A DNA stretch of 64,000 nt, taken from contig GL890590.1 of NCBI GenBank assembly GCA_000209465.1, positions 5,853 through 69,852 on the forward strand. Reading direction: 5' to 3'. The position numbers and the translations under genes were made by a program. Source of the stretch: Lachnospiraceae oral taxon 107 str. F0167 (GTDB lineage Bacteria > Bacillota > Clostridia > Lachnospirales > Lachnospiraceae). The notes below the pieces were generated by a model. That model saw only the letters and a list, made by a program, of their open reading frames with translations, was not told the origin of the DNA and did not search any database. Shown here piece by piece: positions 52,900-63,900 of the stretch (position 1 is the first letter of the stretch; every line of letters begins with the position of its first letter).

Positions 52900-54555
52900 A
52901 TGAAGAAAAAAGATAAGACGCTTTTGACTTCTGTCGGAGTGCTTGCACTCATCCTCAGCATGGGAACTGTTGGAACGATAAGCAGTTCTGCAGCAGTACC
53001 CGGATGGACCAAATCCGGTGATGAGTGGATGTACCTAGCAGATGACGGAACTCCTCTTACAGATGTGTGGAGAGAGTCCAAGGGCTACATGTATTATCTT
53101 GACGAGTCCGGGAAAATCCTTAAGGACGCCTTTTTTACATGGAAGGGGGATGACTACTATGTAAAAGAGGATGGAAAGATGGCAAAGGATGAGTGGGCAT
53201 TTATTTCTGAGGGTGAGGAACCCGGCTGGAGGTATTTCGGTAATGACGGAAGTGCCTACAGAAGGAAAAACGGTATTGTTGTCCACAATATTGACGGTAA
53301 GAGATACATATTCGATGAGAACGGTGTGATGCTTACCGGATGGATTGATGCGACAGGAAATCCTGTTTCAGATGAAGATCCGTTTAAGGAGGGTATGTAT
53401 TTCAGCTATGATGACGGTGCAATGCTTACAGATGCATGGCTTGACTACTACGAGAACAATGCCGGTGGCTCAAATGCAGACAGCTTGGTGACACAAAGAA
53501 ACTACAAAGATTATGACAGTATGTGGTTCTATTTTGATGCGAAGAGTAAAAAACTCAAGTCGACCACTGATAACCCGAAGCAAAGGGATATCAATGGAGG
53601 CACCTATCAGTTTGATGAAAACGGTGTTTTAAATCCATGGTGGGGAAATATAGCCACTGTCAGCAATGCTAACAGAAGTAATCCTACAACACTTAATAAG
53701 GATGGTAAAAGAGAAGGTACAAAGTACTTTAACGGAAGTACCAACGGTTCTCTTTCAAAGAATGAGTGGCTTTGGATGTATCCTTCAGATGAAATGAGCA
53801 TTGAGGACGCACAAAGTATTGAGGCAAGCTGGTGGAGAACAGATGATACCGGTAGAGTTGTTACCAATTCCATAAGAAGGGTAAATGATGTGTACTATGC
53901 CTTTGACGGTCTTGGAAGAATGCAGTCGGGATTTGTACTGTTTGACGGAAGACATGAGTTTGTTGCTCAGTATGATGTGGATGCATGGAAGAAGGAAGAC
54001 TTTATAGAAGGAAATATCTATGGAGTGGAGAGATCTGATTTATACTTCTTCTCAAATGATGAGCTTAATGATGGTGGTATGAAAACCGGACATGATATAT
54101 ATATAAATATCGAAGACGGTACATTCGCTTTCGGCTTTGGCAGCAACGGTAAGGCTATAGGCGGAAGGAATAAAATGAAACTTTGGAACGACTCATATTA
54201 TATAAACGGTCTAAGGCTTGATGCGCCCGAAGATCTCGGATATGGTGTTGTAAAAGAGACTCTTCCATCAGGAGAACATCGTTATAAACTGGTAAATGCA
54301 TCAGGAAAGGTAATAAAAGGTCATAAAAAGGTAGTAAGGGACTCCGAAGGCGGTTACTATATGCTTCTTAATAACTGTGTTGTGGGATATACCGAGGATG
54401 AGTATAAACCTGTATACAGAACAGGAACAGAGGGAACCGGATTCTATCATTATGATAAAAAAGAGTCCGATAAATATGCACGTGGTTTAGCCGGTAAAGC
54501 GGTAGAGAATCCGGAGTTTTCAGATCTTCCGGATGATGCAAGGCTGAACTTTTAA
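52900..54555 (+). CDS. Secreted cell-wall-binding-repeat protein, first gene of surface operon
   Basis: A ~551-residue exported protein with a signal peptide (about residues 1-32, cut near SSAA). Choline-binding-type repeats fill the N-terminal half (WTKSGDEWMYLADDG, YYLDESGKILKDAF, YIFDENGVMLTGW); further degenerate repeats continue to the C-terminus. ATG 52900 follows AAAGGGTG. Similar in make-up to 50045-51388 but longer and with more divergent repeats. It is followed 20 bases later by the giant surface gene, so it is probably co-expressed and may help anchor it. Confidence 0.85.
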   Translation: MKKKDKTLLTSVGVLALILSMGTVGTISSSAAVPGWTKSGDEWMYLADDGTPLTDVWRESKGYMYYLDESGKILKDAFFTWKGDDYYVKEDGKMAKDEWAFISEGEEPGWRYFGNDGSAYRRKNGIVVHNIDGKRYIFDENGVMLTGWIDATGNPVSDEDPFKEGMYFSYDDGAMLTDAWLDYYENNAGGSNADSLVTQRNYKDYDSMWFYFDAKSKKLKSTTDNPKQRDINGGTYQFDENGVLNPWWGNIATVSNANRSNPTTLNKDGKREGTKYFNGSTNGSLSKNEWLWMYPSDEMSIEDAQSIEASWWRTDDTGRVVTNSIRRVNDVYYAFDGLGRMQSGFVLFDGRHEFVAQYDVDAWKKEDFIEGNIYGVERSDLYFFSNDELNDGGMKTGHDIYINIEDGTFAFGFGSNGKAIGGRNKMKLWNDSYYINGLRLDAPEDLGYGVVKETLPSGEHRYKLVNASGKVIKGHKKVVRDSEGGYYMLLNNCVVGYTEDEYKPVYRTGTEGTGFYHYDKKESDKYARGLAGKAVENPEFSDLPDDARLNF

Positions 54556-54575
54556 TGTTAGTCGGGAGTGTAAAT

Positions 54576-57500
54576 ATGAAAAATGAAGGTTTATTTAAAA
54601 AGGCTCTGAAAAAGGGAGCGGCGTGGCTGTTGTCAGCGGCCATGACCACCACACTTTTTTCAGGGGCGATGCCTATAAAGGCTTTTGCGGCGACGGAGTT
54701 GCAAAATCCGGGAATATCATCGACCGGTGAAAATGACAATATGAAGTATTCTTGGAAGACTTCGGGTGACTGGGGAGAAACCGGAGCTGTTTCCTATAGA
54801 TACAATTTTGAGTCCAAGAACGGAAACGGCACCACCGGTGATGTAACATATAGCCAGTACGGTGTGCCTCTATATATAGTCATGCCTAAAAGTAATAGTG
54901 ATAATGGTGCACAAGACGGATCTTTTAATATTCCCCCGAACAGTAGCACTTACAATCCGGAAACACTTATGAACAGCCGCTATTATATGGCGAAGATGGG
55001 GCAAAGGCAGTCTGAACTTGGCGGCGGTAATGCAGTAAATGGAAGTAATCAGCCTGTTGCATTATCCGGAACCACATGGAACGGTGCTGTAGAAACTACA
55101 AAGTTCGGTTCAGGCTCCGATGAAAGAACCATTGAGAGTATGGTAACGACCACTGCGGATGAGAAGTACATATATGCGGACTATTATTTCTATGGAAGAG
55201 AAAATATTCCGGCAGGCGGTCAGAGATTTCTTATTTCAATGGCCTATGACTTCCAAGTAAACGGTTCATTACAAAAGGATGTTGTAATTACAGACAGAGG
55301 CTTTTACTTAAGAAGAACAGGTGATTTGTCTACAATTAATGTTATCTTGGGTGATGCTTCAATAGGAGCAAGTCAGGCAAGTACAAAGTGGATTGGTAAC
55401 TTCGGTTCAAGAATTCCGTCTTCCTTTAGAAACGGAGTGCAAGGTAACTATTCAGCTACCAATATTAATGATCTGGTAGGTCAGGGACTTAGTAATGCGG
55501 ATTTCTCTACAGTGTTCTCATGGGATATAGTACTGCGTCCATATGAGACTGTGCATAGAAGAGTTGCCTACACTTATTCAGAGGCGGCAATCTATGTATC
55601 TTCTGCAAATGGAAATGACAGTAATACCGGTATTTACAATCAGCCTTTAAAGACTATTGAAGCTGCATTTGCAAAGGCAAACGGTAAGGTGGCTACAATC
55701 TTTGTACAGGACTATGATCCTATATCAAGCACGATTGAGATACCGTCAAGCTTAAGTGCAAACACAAAGCTTACTATTTCAAGTACGGATATTTCATTTG
55801 ACGCTCATTCAAGAACTTATGGAGGCGGTAGCGGTGCTGCTACTCCGGTCAGCATAAAGAGAGCCACGGGATTTGAGGGTGCACTCTTTAAGAATACTAC
55901 AGGCCTTTCAATTAACTTTGACAATATCGTCTTGGACGGTGACGGAAGAGGAAATGAGGCATTGCTTATTTCCAATAACGGAACTGTCAACTTAAATAAC
56001 GGTGTAAAGCTTATCGGTTCTACAGGAGGAGCACTTGATATAAGCGGCGGTTCGATAAACTTAAAGGGTAAGTCGGATGAACCCGTAAATCCGGTGACTG
56101 TTGAAAACAATGCCGGTACTTCAGATATTGAAGGAGCTGTTAAGATTACAGGTTCAGCTTCTATGACTGTATCGGGTCTTGTAAAGATACAGGGAAATAC
56201 CAAGGCTCCGGCGTCCAGTGCGCCTCCGGGAACATTGCCTTCAAAGGCCAATGTATATCTTGGAAGCGGAAAGGTGGTTACTGTAAACGATGCAATAAGA
56301 GGTTCAGAGATTGGTGTTACCACACAGACCTTACCTACAGATACCACACCTGTAGTTATTGCAGAGCCGGCTTCAACTTATCCGGGAGGTGTTGTATCAC
56401 CTGCACCTTTCCTTGACAAATTTGTAAAGGACAGTGATGCGGCAGGTATTATAAAGGATACCGATGATGCAACTCAGGAAAAGGTTGTATTAAAGGCAAA
56501 TGAACAGACCATAAAGACTGTAATAAGGGATAATAACGGCGCTGTAATAACAGGCGCACCTACTATTGCAGACCAGAAAAAGCCTGTAGGTGAGTTGGTG
56601 ACCTTAGCCGCACCTCCGGCTACATTTACAGCAGGTACTACAACTTATACATTGGATGTGGATGCTTCAGAGACTTATCCGACCTATCCTGCATCACCTT
56701 TTGCAACGGACGGAGCCTTTACAGGAATTGTTCCTGCTGAAGAACTTCAGATAACCTATAAGTACAGACCGAATACGGGAACAGTGGCATTTAACGGAAA
56801 CGGAGGTATACCGGCATCAACGGCACCTCAGACAGGAAATGCCGGAGCACAGATTGCAGCTCCGAATCCTACAAAATTCGGATATGTATTAAGCGGATGG
56901 AACTCTGCGGCTGACGGAAGCGGAACGGCGCTTACTCAGATAGCAGGAGCTTATAAGGCTACCGTAAGAGCAGGTGAGGCTGATGTTTACTATGCTCAGT
57001 GGGCACCTGATACATCACAGGTATTTGATCTTACCGCACAGTATACAAACTATGATCACAGTATAACCTTCGGAAGTATTACTTCATCGGGACATGCTTT
57101 CACACTGCCTTTTACAATATCTAAAAAAACTGTAAGAGGTTATGAGTGGAGTGCGGCGGCATCGGATAAGGTGCCTTCAAGCCTTCCCGGAAGCTTTGAT
57201 GTACATGGAACATATACAGGCACAATGCCTTTACAGGATGCAACTGTAAGATATGGTTATAATGTAAGCACAAATCCTGCGGACAGATCTCCGTTTAAAG
57301 TATATTACAGAGTGGGATCGGTGACAGGACCGATTGTACCTACATCTGACAGCACAGGTGGAAATGCCCTTTACTTCCCTGAGGAAAATGTAAGCTTTAC
57401 ACCTCAGCAGTTTATGGGATATGACATATCTGATGCACAGGTTGTGGACGGTCTTACACCAAGCCCGGCAACTGCTACCGACAATTTTGTGACTGCAATG

Positions 57501-60500
57501 ACTGAGTATGGATTTGACAGTGATTATAACTTTACAGGAAAGATGCCTAACCAGCAGGTTACTCTTGTATATGTTTTAACAACAAACGGTTCAGCGGTGC
57601 CATACAGTGTAAGCTATAAGGATATGGATACTACAGATGAACTTCTTAGGGATATAATTCCTGAAAAGACAGATTCAATACCTGTAGGAACACCGTTTAC
57701 GGAAAATTACAGAGCATTGTACGGATACAGCTTTAATTCCACAACTGAAGATCCGGCAGGAAGCGGAAGCTTTAATCCTACTACACATGATTATGATGTG
57801 GTAATGCCTGCGGGAGAGTTGCAGATCGGCTATAAGTACAACAGAGTAAGTTCAAAATGGGCTGATATAACATATGTGGCAGGCGCTAACGGAAGCATCA
57901 CAAATCAGCCGAATAATGATCCTTCAAATCCGCTCTATGTTTCAACAGATGTAATGGCGGCAGGCAGCGGCTATAAGGCTTCGGTTCTTATTAATGACGG
58001 AAGCGCAGACGGTGCGGCAAATGCCTACACCTTTGAAAAAATTGTGGAAAAGAATTTAGTTCCAAATGCGACAGGCGATCAGTATTATGTATTTGAAGGC
58101 TGGTTCATCGACAGTAACGGTGACGGAATCAGAAATAACGGCGAAAGTTTGGTTGCAAATACGGAGCAATTCAGCGGACCGGTAACACTTAGTGCATCCT
58201 TTGCAGAGGATCCTCAGTGGTGGGGAGATATTTACTTTGCAGCAGGACCTAACGGAAGTATTAATGCAGGTCAGCCGACATCAATGCATCTGACAAAGGA
58301 TAAGCATTGGTCGGATGTAATAACTCCTGCGGTTACACCGGTAGCAAACTTTATAAATGATAAGTGGTATGACGGAAATTCCGCCATGAGCGCAGGCTCA
58401 GGTATAACTCTCGGAAATACCTATACATTTAAATTCGTTCCGGATCCGAATGCTTTCGGAACAAATGCAGGACTTCCGGATGCTGTCGGAAGCATAAATC
58501 AGGACAGCGGAAGAGGAAGAATAACAGTATATGATACTGCACAGGGATACAGCTATATTGTTACTGAAACTGACGGTACAATAGTTGCAACCCAGAACGG
58601 AAATGCTACAGGAAGAAATATCTTTGAAGATCTTTATCCTGAACATCGCTATCATGTATATGAGGTGGTATCACCTGTTATCGCAAATGTAGGCGACAAT
58701 ATATCTACAGTCGGAGGAGCGGCAGGACCTACAGAGGTTTTAATACCTGCTCTTGAAAATAACTACAAGGTAGACTTTGACGAGGAAGATGAAGCTTACA
58801 CCACACTTATCGTAAACCCGGCGGATCCCAATTCGGATTATGCCGTGCTTGATGAGAACGGAAATGTTGTGATAACACCTGAAACAAGGGCAGACGGATG
58901 GCAAACACCTACCGGAAGCAATCCGGCGATTGCCAAGTTCTCAAAACTTATATACAATGCAACCTACACCGTTGTGGCAAGACCCAGAGGTTCATCACTT
59001 ACACCGCAGGATCAGTTGGCCGACGGAACGGTAATAGTTACCGACCCGAGCGGAGGACTTGAGATACCTAAGTTTATTGTGGAAACACAAAGAGGAAGTG
59101 TGGCAAGTGTTGCAGGCAATGCGGTAAGCACATCAAGATTTGAAGATGCACATGCAGGAGAGAGTGTTGTACTTGATGCACCTGCAAGCGGATTCTTATA
59201 TTGGAGGGTAACTGTAGGATCAATACCGGGAGTAACCGGCAAGATTACAGACAGGAACTTTACATTTACCATGCCTTCAACCAATGTGCTCTTAACGGCA
59301 TATTATGCAGGAGTTGCTTCACCAAGCAATGCAACCGTTGTAGATGAACTTAGAGGCGGAAGTGAAGGAGAAGTTGCATTAAATCCTGAGGATATTGATA
59401 ATCTTTCAAATCTGCTTACAACACCTGAGGATATCTCATTAAAGGCTGTAAATAATGCAGATGTTATGTATAAGATTGTTTATAAGAAGGGCAAACCCAC
59501 TTCAGCTGAAAATGCTCTTATAAAGACTGAGAATCCGTTTAATCTTCATGAGTCGGCATATACAGGTGCATGGTCACTTAATATCGACATTGAAAGATAT
59601 GTAAACGGAAGAAAAGTTGACAGAGATATGAGCTATGCAAGCGGTGTAGAGTTTGATACCTATATCCAGCTTGACAGAAATGATGTGGATATGCTTGATT
59701 ATAAGCTGTATGAAATAGGAAGAGGCGGCTCGGGAAACATTGTTTTAACTGAAGTTGCAATGTCTGAGGATCCTGAAAGTACAGGAGGTTTGTTCCATTT
59801 CAGAAGTAATCCGTTTAAGAGATATGTACTTGCATACTCTAAAGCATATAAACTTACATTTAAATACACTTATGAGAATCTTACTGAGAGATTTAAGGTA
59901 AGAAAGGGAGATGCCCCTGTGGATTATCCGCAGTATGCCGCACTTCCGGCACTTGTAGAAAAGTACTCTGAAGAGAGCACAGGATATGAATATACAAAGC
60001 TTGGATGGAGTAAGTCACTTACTGCATACAAGGCATTTGATGAGAGTGCTCCGCTTACAAGAAAGACTACAGTTTTCTCATTCTATAAGAGCAATAAGGA
60101 AGATGTGGACAGGGCAAGAGATTTACTCAATGACCTGCTTAAAAAGGCAATTTCTTATTCAGATTCTTATTTCTTAAAGAAGAAGGAAGCAAGTGAGTTG
60201 AATGTATTTATTAAGCAGATTGCAGAATTGCTTGACCGCCCTCAAAGACCAAGTTTGGTGGAGATAAATGCGGCAATAGATACTTTCAAAGAGCAGATAA
60301 AGCCATATGAAGAAGTGCTTGATATAAGATATGGTGATTATAATAACGGAACCGTAACCAGAGTTGATCGCAATACAAAGCGTTCAGAGCGTTCTACAGC
60401 CAGAAGCGGAGGAGGAACCTCAGGAGGCGGCGGAAAGGGAAGCGGAACAAAAGCAGATCCGATCCTTTCCAGAACAAAGAATGATTACCATGTCGGAGTT

Positions 60501-60857
60501 AACGGAAACTGGTCAAAGAATGCCAACGGAAAGTGGCAGTTTAAGATGAATGGTGGTATACCTTTAGTTTCAATGTGGGCTTGGCTTGTATATGATACAG
60601 GTAACGCAAGTATGACAGGTTGGTATCGTTTTGATGCCAAGGCTGAAATGCATGAAGGTTGGTTTAAGGATGATAACGGTAAATGGTACTATCTTGATCC
60701 TACCCTTGGAATTATGGCAACCGGATGGAAGCTTGTAGACGGCAAATGGTATTACTTTGCACGTTTTGGAGAGGGCAGAAGTACAGGAGAGATGTATCAA
60801 TCCGAAACAACACCTGACGGTTATAAAGTTGACTCAAATGGAGTGTTTATAAACTAG
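54576..60857 (+). CDS. Giant multidomain surface protein with C-terminal wall-binding repeats
   Basis: A 2093-residue secreted protein. Signal peptide to about residue 38 (cut after KAFA). Domains as read: beta-rich region ~45-330; right-handed beta-helix-like section ~335-500 (IYVSSANGNDSNTGIYNQPLKTIEAAF, then repeated strand motifs); several InlB/Listeria-Bacteroides-type repeats ~630-1300 (VAFNGNGGIPAS... VLSGWNSAADGSG); a three-module block ~1311-1582 shared with the next protein; a helical FIVAR-like segment ~1840-1930; a Gly-rich linker; wall-binding repeats ~1970-2093 (KWYYLDPTLGIMATGW). Likely an adhesin. ATG 54576 follows GGGAGTG. Confidence 0.87.
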   Translation: MKNEGLFKKALKKGAAWLLSAAMTTTLFSGAMPIKAFAATELQNPGISSTGENDNMKYSWKTSGDWGETGAVSYRYNFESKNGNGTTGDVTYSQYGVPLYIVMPKSNSDNGAQDGSFNIPPNSSTYNPETLMNSRYYMAKMGQRQSELGGGNAVNGSNQPVALSGTTWNGAVETTKFGSGSDERTIESMVTTTADEKYIYADYYFYGRENIPAGGQRFLISMAYDFQVNGSLQKDVVITDRGFYLRRTGDLSTINVILGDASIGASQASTKWIGNFGSRIPSSFRNGVQGNYSATNINDLVGQGLSNADFSTVFSWDIVLRPYETVHRRVAYTYSEAAIYVSSANGNDSNTGIYNQPLKTIEAAFAKANGKVATIFVQDYDPISSTIEIPSSLSANTKLTISSTDISFDAHSRTYGGGSGAATPVSIKRATGFEGALFKNTTGLSINFDNIVLDGDGRGNEALLISNNGTVNLNNGVKLIGSTGGALDISGGSINLKGKSDEPVNPVTVENNAGTSDIEGAVKITGSASMTVSGLVKIQGNTKAPASSAPPGTLPSKANVYLGSGKVVTVNDAIRGSEIGVTTQTLPTDTTPVVIAEPASTYPGGVVSPAPFLDKFVKDSDAAGIIKDTDDATQEKVVLKANEQTIKTVIRDNNGAVITGAPTIADQKKPVGELVTLAAPPATFTAGTTTYTLDVDASETYPTYPASPFATDGAFTGIVPAEELQITYKYRPNTGTVAFNGNGGIPASTAPQTGNAGAQIAAPNPTKFGYVLSGWNSAADGSGTALTQIAGAYKATVRAGEADVYYAQWAPDTSQVFDLTAQYTNYDHSITFGSITSSGHAFTLPFTISKKTVRGYEWSAAASDKVPSSLPGSFDVHGTYTGTMPLQDATVRYGYNVSTNPADRSPFKVYYRVGSVTGPIVPTSDSTGGNALYFPEENVSFTPQQFMGYDISDAQVVDGLTPSPATATDNFVTAMTEYGFDSDYNFTGKMPNQQVTLVYVLTTNGSAVPYSVSYKDMDTTDELLRDIIPEKTDSIPVGTPFTENYRALYGYSFNSTTEDPAGSGSFNPTTHDYDVVMPAGELQIGYKYNRVSSKWADITYVAGANGSITNQPNNDPSNPLYVSTDVMAAGSGYKASVLINDGSADGAANAYTFEKIVEKNLVPNATGDQYYVFEGWFIDSNGDGIRNNGESLVANTEQFSGPVTLSASFAEDPQWWGDIYFAAGPNGSINAGQPTSMHLTKDKHWSDVITPAVTPVANFINDKWYDGNSAMSAGSGITLGNTYTFKFVPDPNAFGTNAGLPDAVGSINQDSGRGRITVYDTAQGYSYIVTETDGTIVATQNGNATGRNIFEDLYPEHRYHVYEVVSPVIANVGDNISTVGGAAGPTEVLIPALENNYKVDFDEEDEAYTTLIVNPADPNSDYAVLDENGNVVITPETRADGWQTPTGSNPAIAKFSKLIYNATYTVVARPRGSSLTPQDQLADGTVIVTDPSGGLEIPKFIVETQRGSVASVAGNAVSTSRFEDAHAGESVVLDAPASGFLYWRVTVGSIPGVTGKITDRNFTFTMPSTNVLLTAYYAGVASPSNATVVDELRGGSEGEVALNPEDIDNLSNLLTTPEDISLKAVNNADVMYKIVYKKGKPTSAENALIKTENPFNLHESAYTGAWSLNIDIERYVNGRKVDRDMSYASGVEFDTYIQLDRNDVDMLDYKLYEIGRGGSGNIVLTEVAMSEDPESTGGLFHFRSNPFKRYVLAYSKAYKLTFKYTYENLTERFKVRKGDAPVDYPQYAALPALVEKYSEESTGYEYTKLGWSKSLTAYKAFDESAPLTRKTTVFSFYKSNKEDVDRARDLLNDLLKKAISYSDSYFLKKKEASELNVFIKQIAELLDRPQRPSLVEINAAIDTFKEQIKPYEEVLDIRYGDYNNGTVTRVDRNTKRSERSTARSGGGTSGGGGKGSGTKADPILSRTKNDYHVGVNGNWSKNANGKWQFKMNGGIPLVSMWAWLVYDTGNASMTGWYRFDAKAEMHEGWFKDDNGKWYYLDPTLGIMATGWKLVDGKWYYFARFGEGRSTGEMYQSETTPDGYKVDSNGVFIN

Positions 60858-60908
60858 AGATTACTTTGGATGGAACCTCCATTCATTAGAGTGAGGTAAA
60901 GAATGTGT

Positions 60909-60928
60909 CGTGGCGGGAAACCGCCACG
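60909..60928 (+). other. GNRA-tetraloop hairpin between two giant surface genes
   Basis: CGTGGCGG-GAAA-CCGCCACG: an eight-bp GC-rich perfect stem with a GAAA tetraloop. It ends 15 bases before the next start codon, just ahead of GGGAG. No T-run follows, so it is not a terminator; RNA processing, stability or translation control is more likely. Confidence 0.65.
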
Positions 60929-60943
60929 GCTATGGGAGAAAAA

Positions 60944-63900
60944 ATGAAACGAAGAAAAATTAAAAGATATTTTGCTTCAGTCCTTGCAGCACTTACCGCT
61001 TTGTCCATGATGCCTACAAATGTTCTGGCAAATGAAAGCAGTGATTATTACAATATTGTGCATGGAAAATTCGGCGCATCTACAAGTGTAGCACATGCAG
61101 CTGCAAGTAAGATAGTATTTGATACCGGAGAAGGACCGGGACTTAATAAGTCCACTTATACAGGATGGGCAGGCAGCACAGTGGGAGCAAGCGGCTATTA
61201 TGAATTTTCAGGAGCGGCTGGAAGTCTTCTAAGTGCTACAGCACCGTTTAATGGCGGAAATTATGGAAGCATAGCGTTTTCAGGCGGAAATAAGCCGGAT
61301 CTTCCGTGGGGAGGTGCCGGAGGTACCATACCTACGTGGAACGGTTACAGTTTTCAGGGCTGGAAAAGAATTGTGGTAAATGATGCTACAGGCGGAAATG
61401 AGGAAGCCAAAACATCTATGGAGCCGGCATATCCTTATTACAGCTATGTAATTTATAAGGCACTTTGGAGCGGTTCATCTACATTTAACTTAAAAACTAC
61501 AGCTGTGAGAGATCTTGGTGGCGGAAATACATGGAAGTTTAATGAGCAGACCACAGGATTGCAGCCCGGAAACTCGGTTGAAAGAACCGCTATTGAGGTT
61601 CCGGGATATAAGCTCTTATCTGCAAACGGAGTTGAGATAGGTGAGAGTAAAACCAACAGTGCGGACAATACGCCTATAGGAGATGCTAAGATTCTTGTAA
61701 ATGCTCAGGGTAACGGCTTTACCGGCGTGATGCCGAACCGTAATGTGGATGTAAATTTTAATTATGAGCCTGATACATCAAAGACCTTTAGAGTTAAGGT
61801 TGAGTATGTGGCTGATAATGGAGGAATTGAAACTCCTATAATACTTTCCGGAAATAATAATAATGTGGGTAATTTCCCGGCGGAAAGTGATAACGGAGGA
61901 GCGGGAATAACAGTTCCGCTTTTGGCAAATATTCCCTCAGCACCGGATGCTTACGGAGTTGTACAGCACAAATATAATTATTTAGGTTATGAGATTGTAA
62001 CCGGAAATAATGACTCGGGAGCGGTAACGATTGGAAGTAACACCTATTATAAGGTAAGGGGACTTGATACAACAGGTTCACCATTTACTTCAAATCATGC
62101 CTCTGTAAATGCTACTACACCTTTTAAAATCAATAAGATGCCTAATCAAGGTGTAACAATTAAGTATAAATATACTGAAAATGCGGCATTCCCGACAAAT
62201 GTAACTGTAAAATATCGTTCAACTGTAGGGGCAACAGATCCTAACTTCCCTACAATTAATGATGAAACACATACACATGCGGCGGGATCAACATATAGCG
62301 ATATAGTTTTACCTGTAGTAGATCATTACACCTATTCTTATATCGACTATGATACGGCACAGTTTAATTTATTTACTCCGGTTCCTCCGTCAGGAAGCAC
62401 ACCGGGAAGTATAACCTATGATCCTAAGGAAGGTGGAGATACAATTACAGTGTACTATTCACCGAATCTTGCGGATATGGCAACAGTTACACTTTCTTCC
62501 ACAACAGGTGGAAGCCTTGGAGGAATTACAACACCTCCTCAGTTCATAGCAGGAACTCATGCATTATCCGACATTGTGGCTTCCGTTACAACTGCAGGAA
62601 CTGCAAATACAGGCTATGTTGAAGACGGTTGGTACTATGCCAATGCATCAGGAAACGGAGTGTCTACGACAAATCCGAACAAACTTGAGATGACTGATAT
62701 GTTGACATTAACAGGCGGTCAGACTACAAAGCTTATATTTAAGTATGTAAAGGATCCGAATGCATGGTCAACAGTTCGCTTTAGAGCCGGAAGTAATGGA
62801 AGTATAGCAGGAGCTCCGTCTCAAACAGAAAAGTTAAACGGAACCGCTCTCAGCAGTATAGCACCTACACCTACGGCAAATGCAGGATATGTATTTGCAG
62901 GATGGTATAATCTGTCAGGAAATCTTGTAGGAACTACTTCAGGATTCAGTGCAGGCGATACGGTACAGTCGGCAGATACTTATACAGCGATGTTCATGCT
63001 TGATCCACTGTTAAATGAGGATCATATATATGCAATACCGCATCTTAATCCTTCTGTTGATGCAAACGGAAACGGCAAAATAAAGGTTGAAAATGTCAAC
63101 ACATTAAGAGATTATGTAGTGGTTGATGAAAACGGAACTGTTGTAGCCGCAAAAAGCGGAATAACTTTGCAAAACAGAGCAATAGAGAATCTGGTTCCGG
63201 GACAAAAATACAGTGTATATGAAATTGCGGCAGGACAGCCTCAGTCAGTGGGATCACCATTTGTACCGGGAGCAAATCAAAGTCAGCCTGCGGTAGCAAT
63301 AGTGCCTTCAGTGGGAAGCGGATACAGTGTAAATATAAGCGGAAACAGTGCAACGATTACAGTAAATCCGGCATCTTCATCAGCGGTATATGCACTTGTA
63401 GATGAGAACGGAGATGTTGTGGCACAGGCCGGCAGTGCTGACGGTTGGGTAAGCCCTTCATCAGGAAGTGTTACATTCAGCGGACTTTCACCTGAAAAAA
63501 CATACAGTGTTGTATCAAAGCCTGTCGGAGGAAGTCAAACACCTCAGGCAAACGCTGCGGCAGGATATGGAAAAACAATATCCGTATCATCAGGAAATAC
63601 ATCAAGCACACTTCCTCTTACAGTTAAAATTGAAGGTGAGGGAAGAATAAGCGGTCATACAAGCGGCGGAGCTTCTGTAGCTGTAAATAATCAGCAGCTG
63701 ATAAGCGATGTTAAGGCAGGAGATCAGGTAAGCATCAGTACAAATTCAACTGATGCAGCAGGAAATGCCTTTGTAAAATGGCAGCTTATAAGCGGAAATG
63801 TAAACGGATTTAACGGAAACAACCGTTCACAGACAATTACCGTAAATTCAAATACTGTACTTGAGGCGGTGTATGCGGAGCCTATTCCTGCAACTCCTTC

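Noticed and set aside
55817-56347. 176-codon minus-strand frame inside the giant surface gene
   Set aside because: It is the low-complexity antisense of a Gly/Thr-rich beta-helix segment, with no ribosome site.
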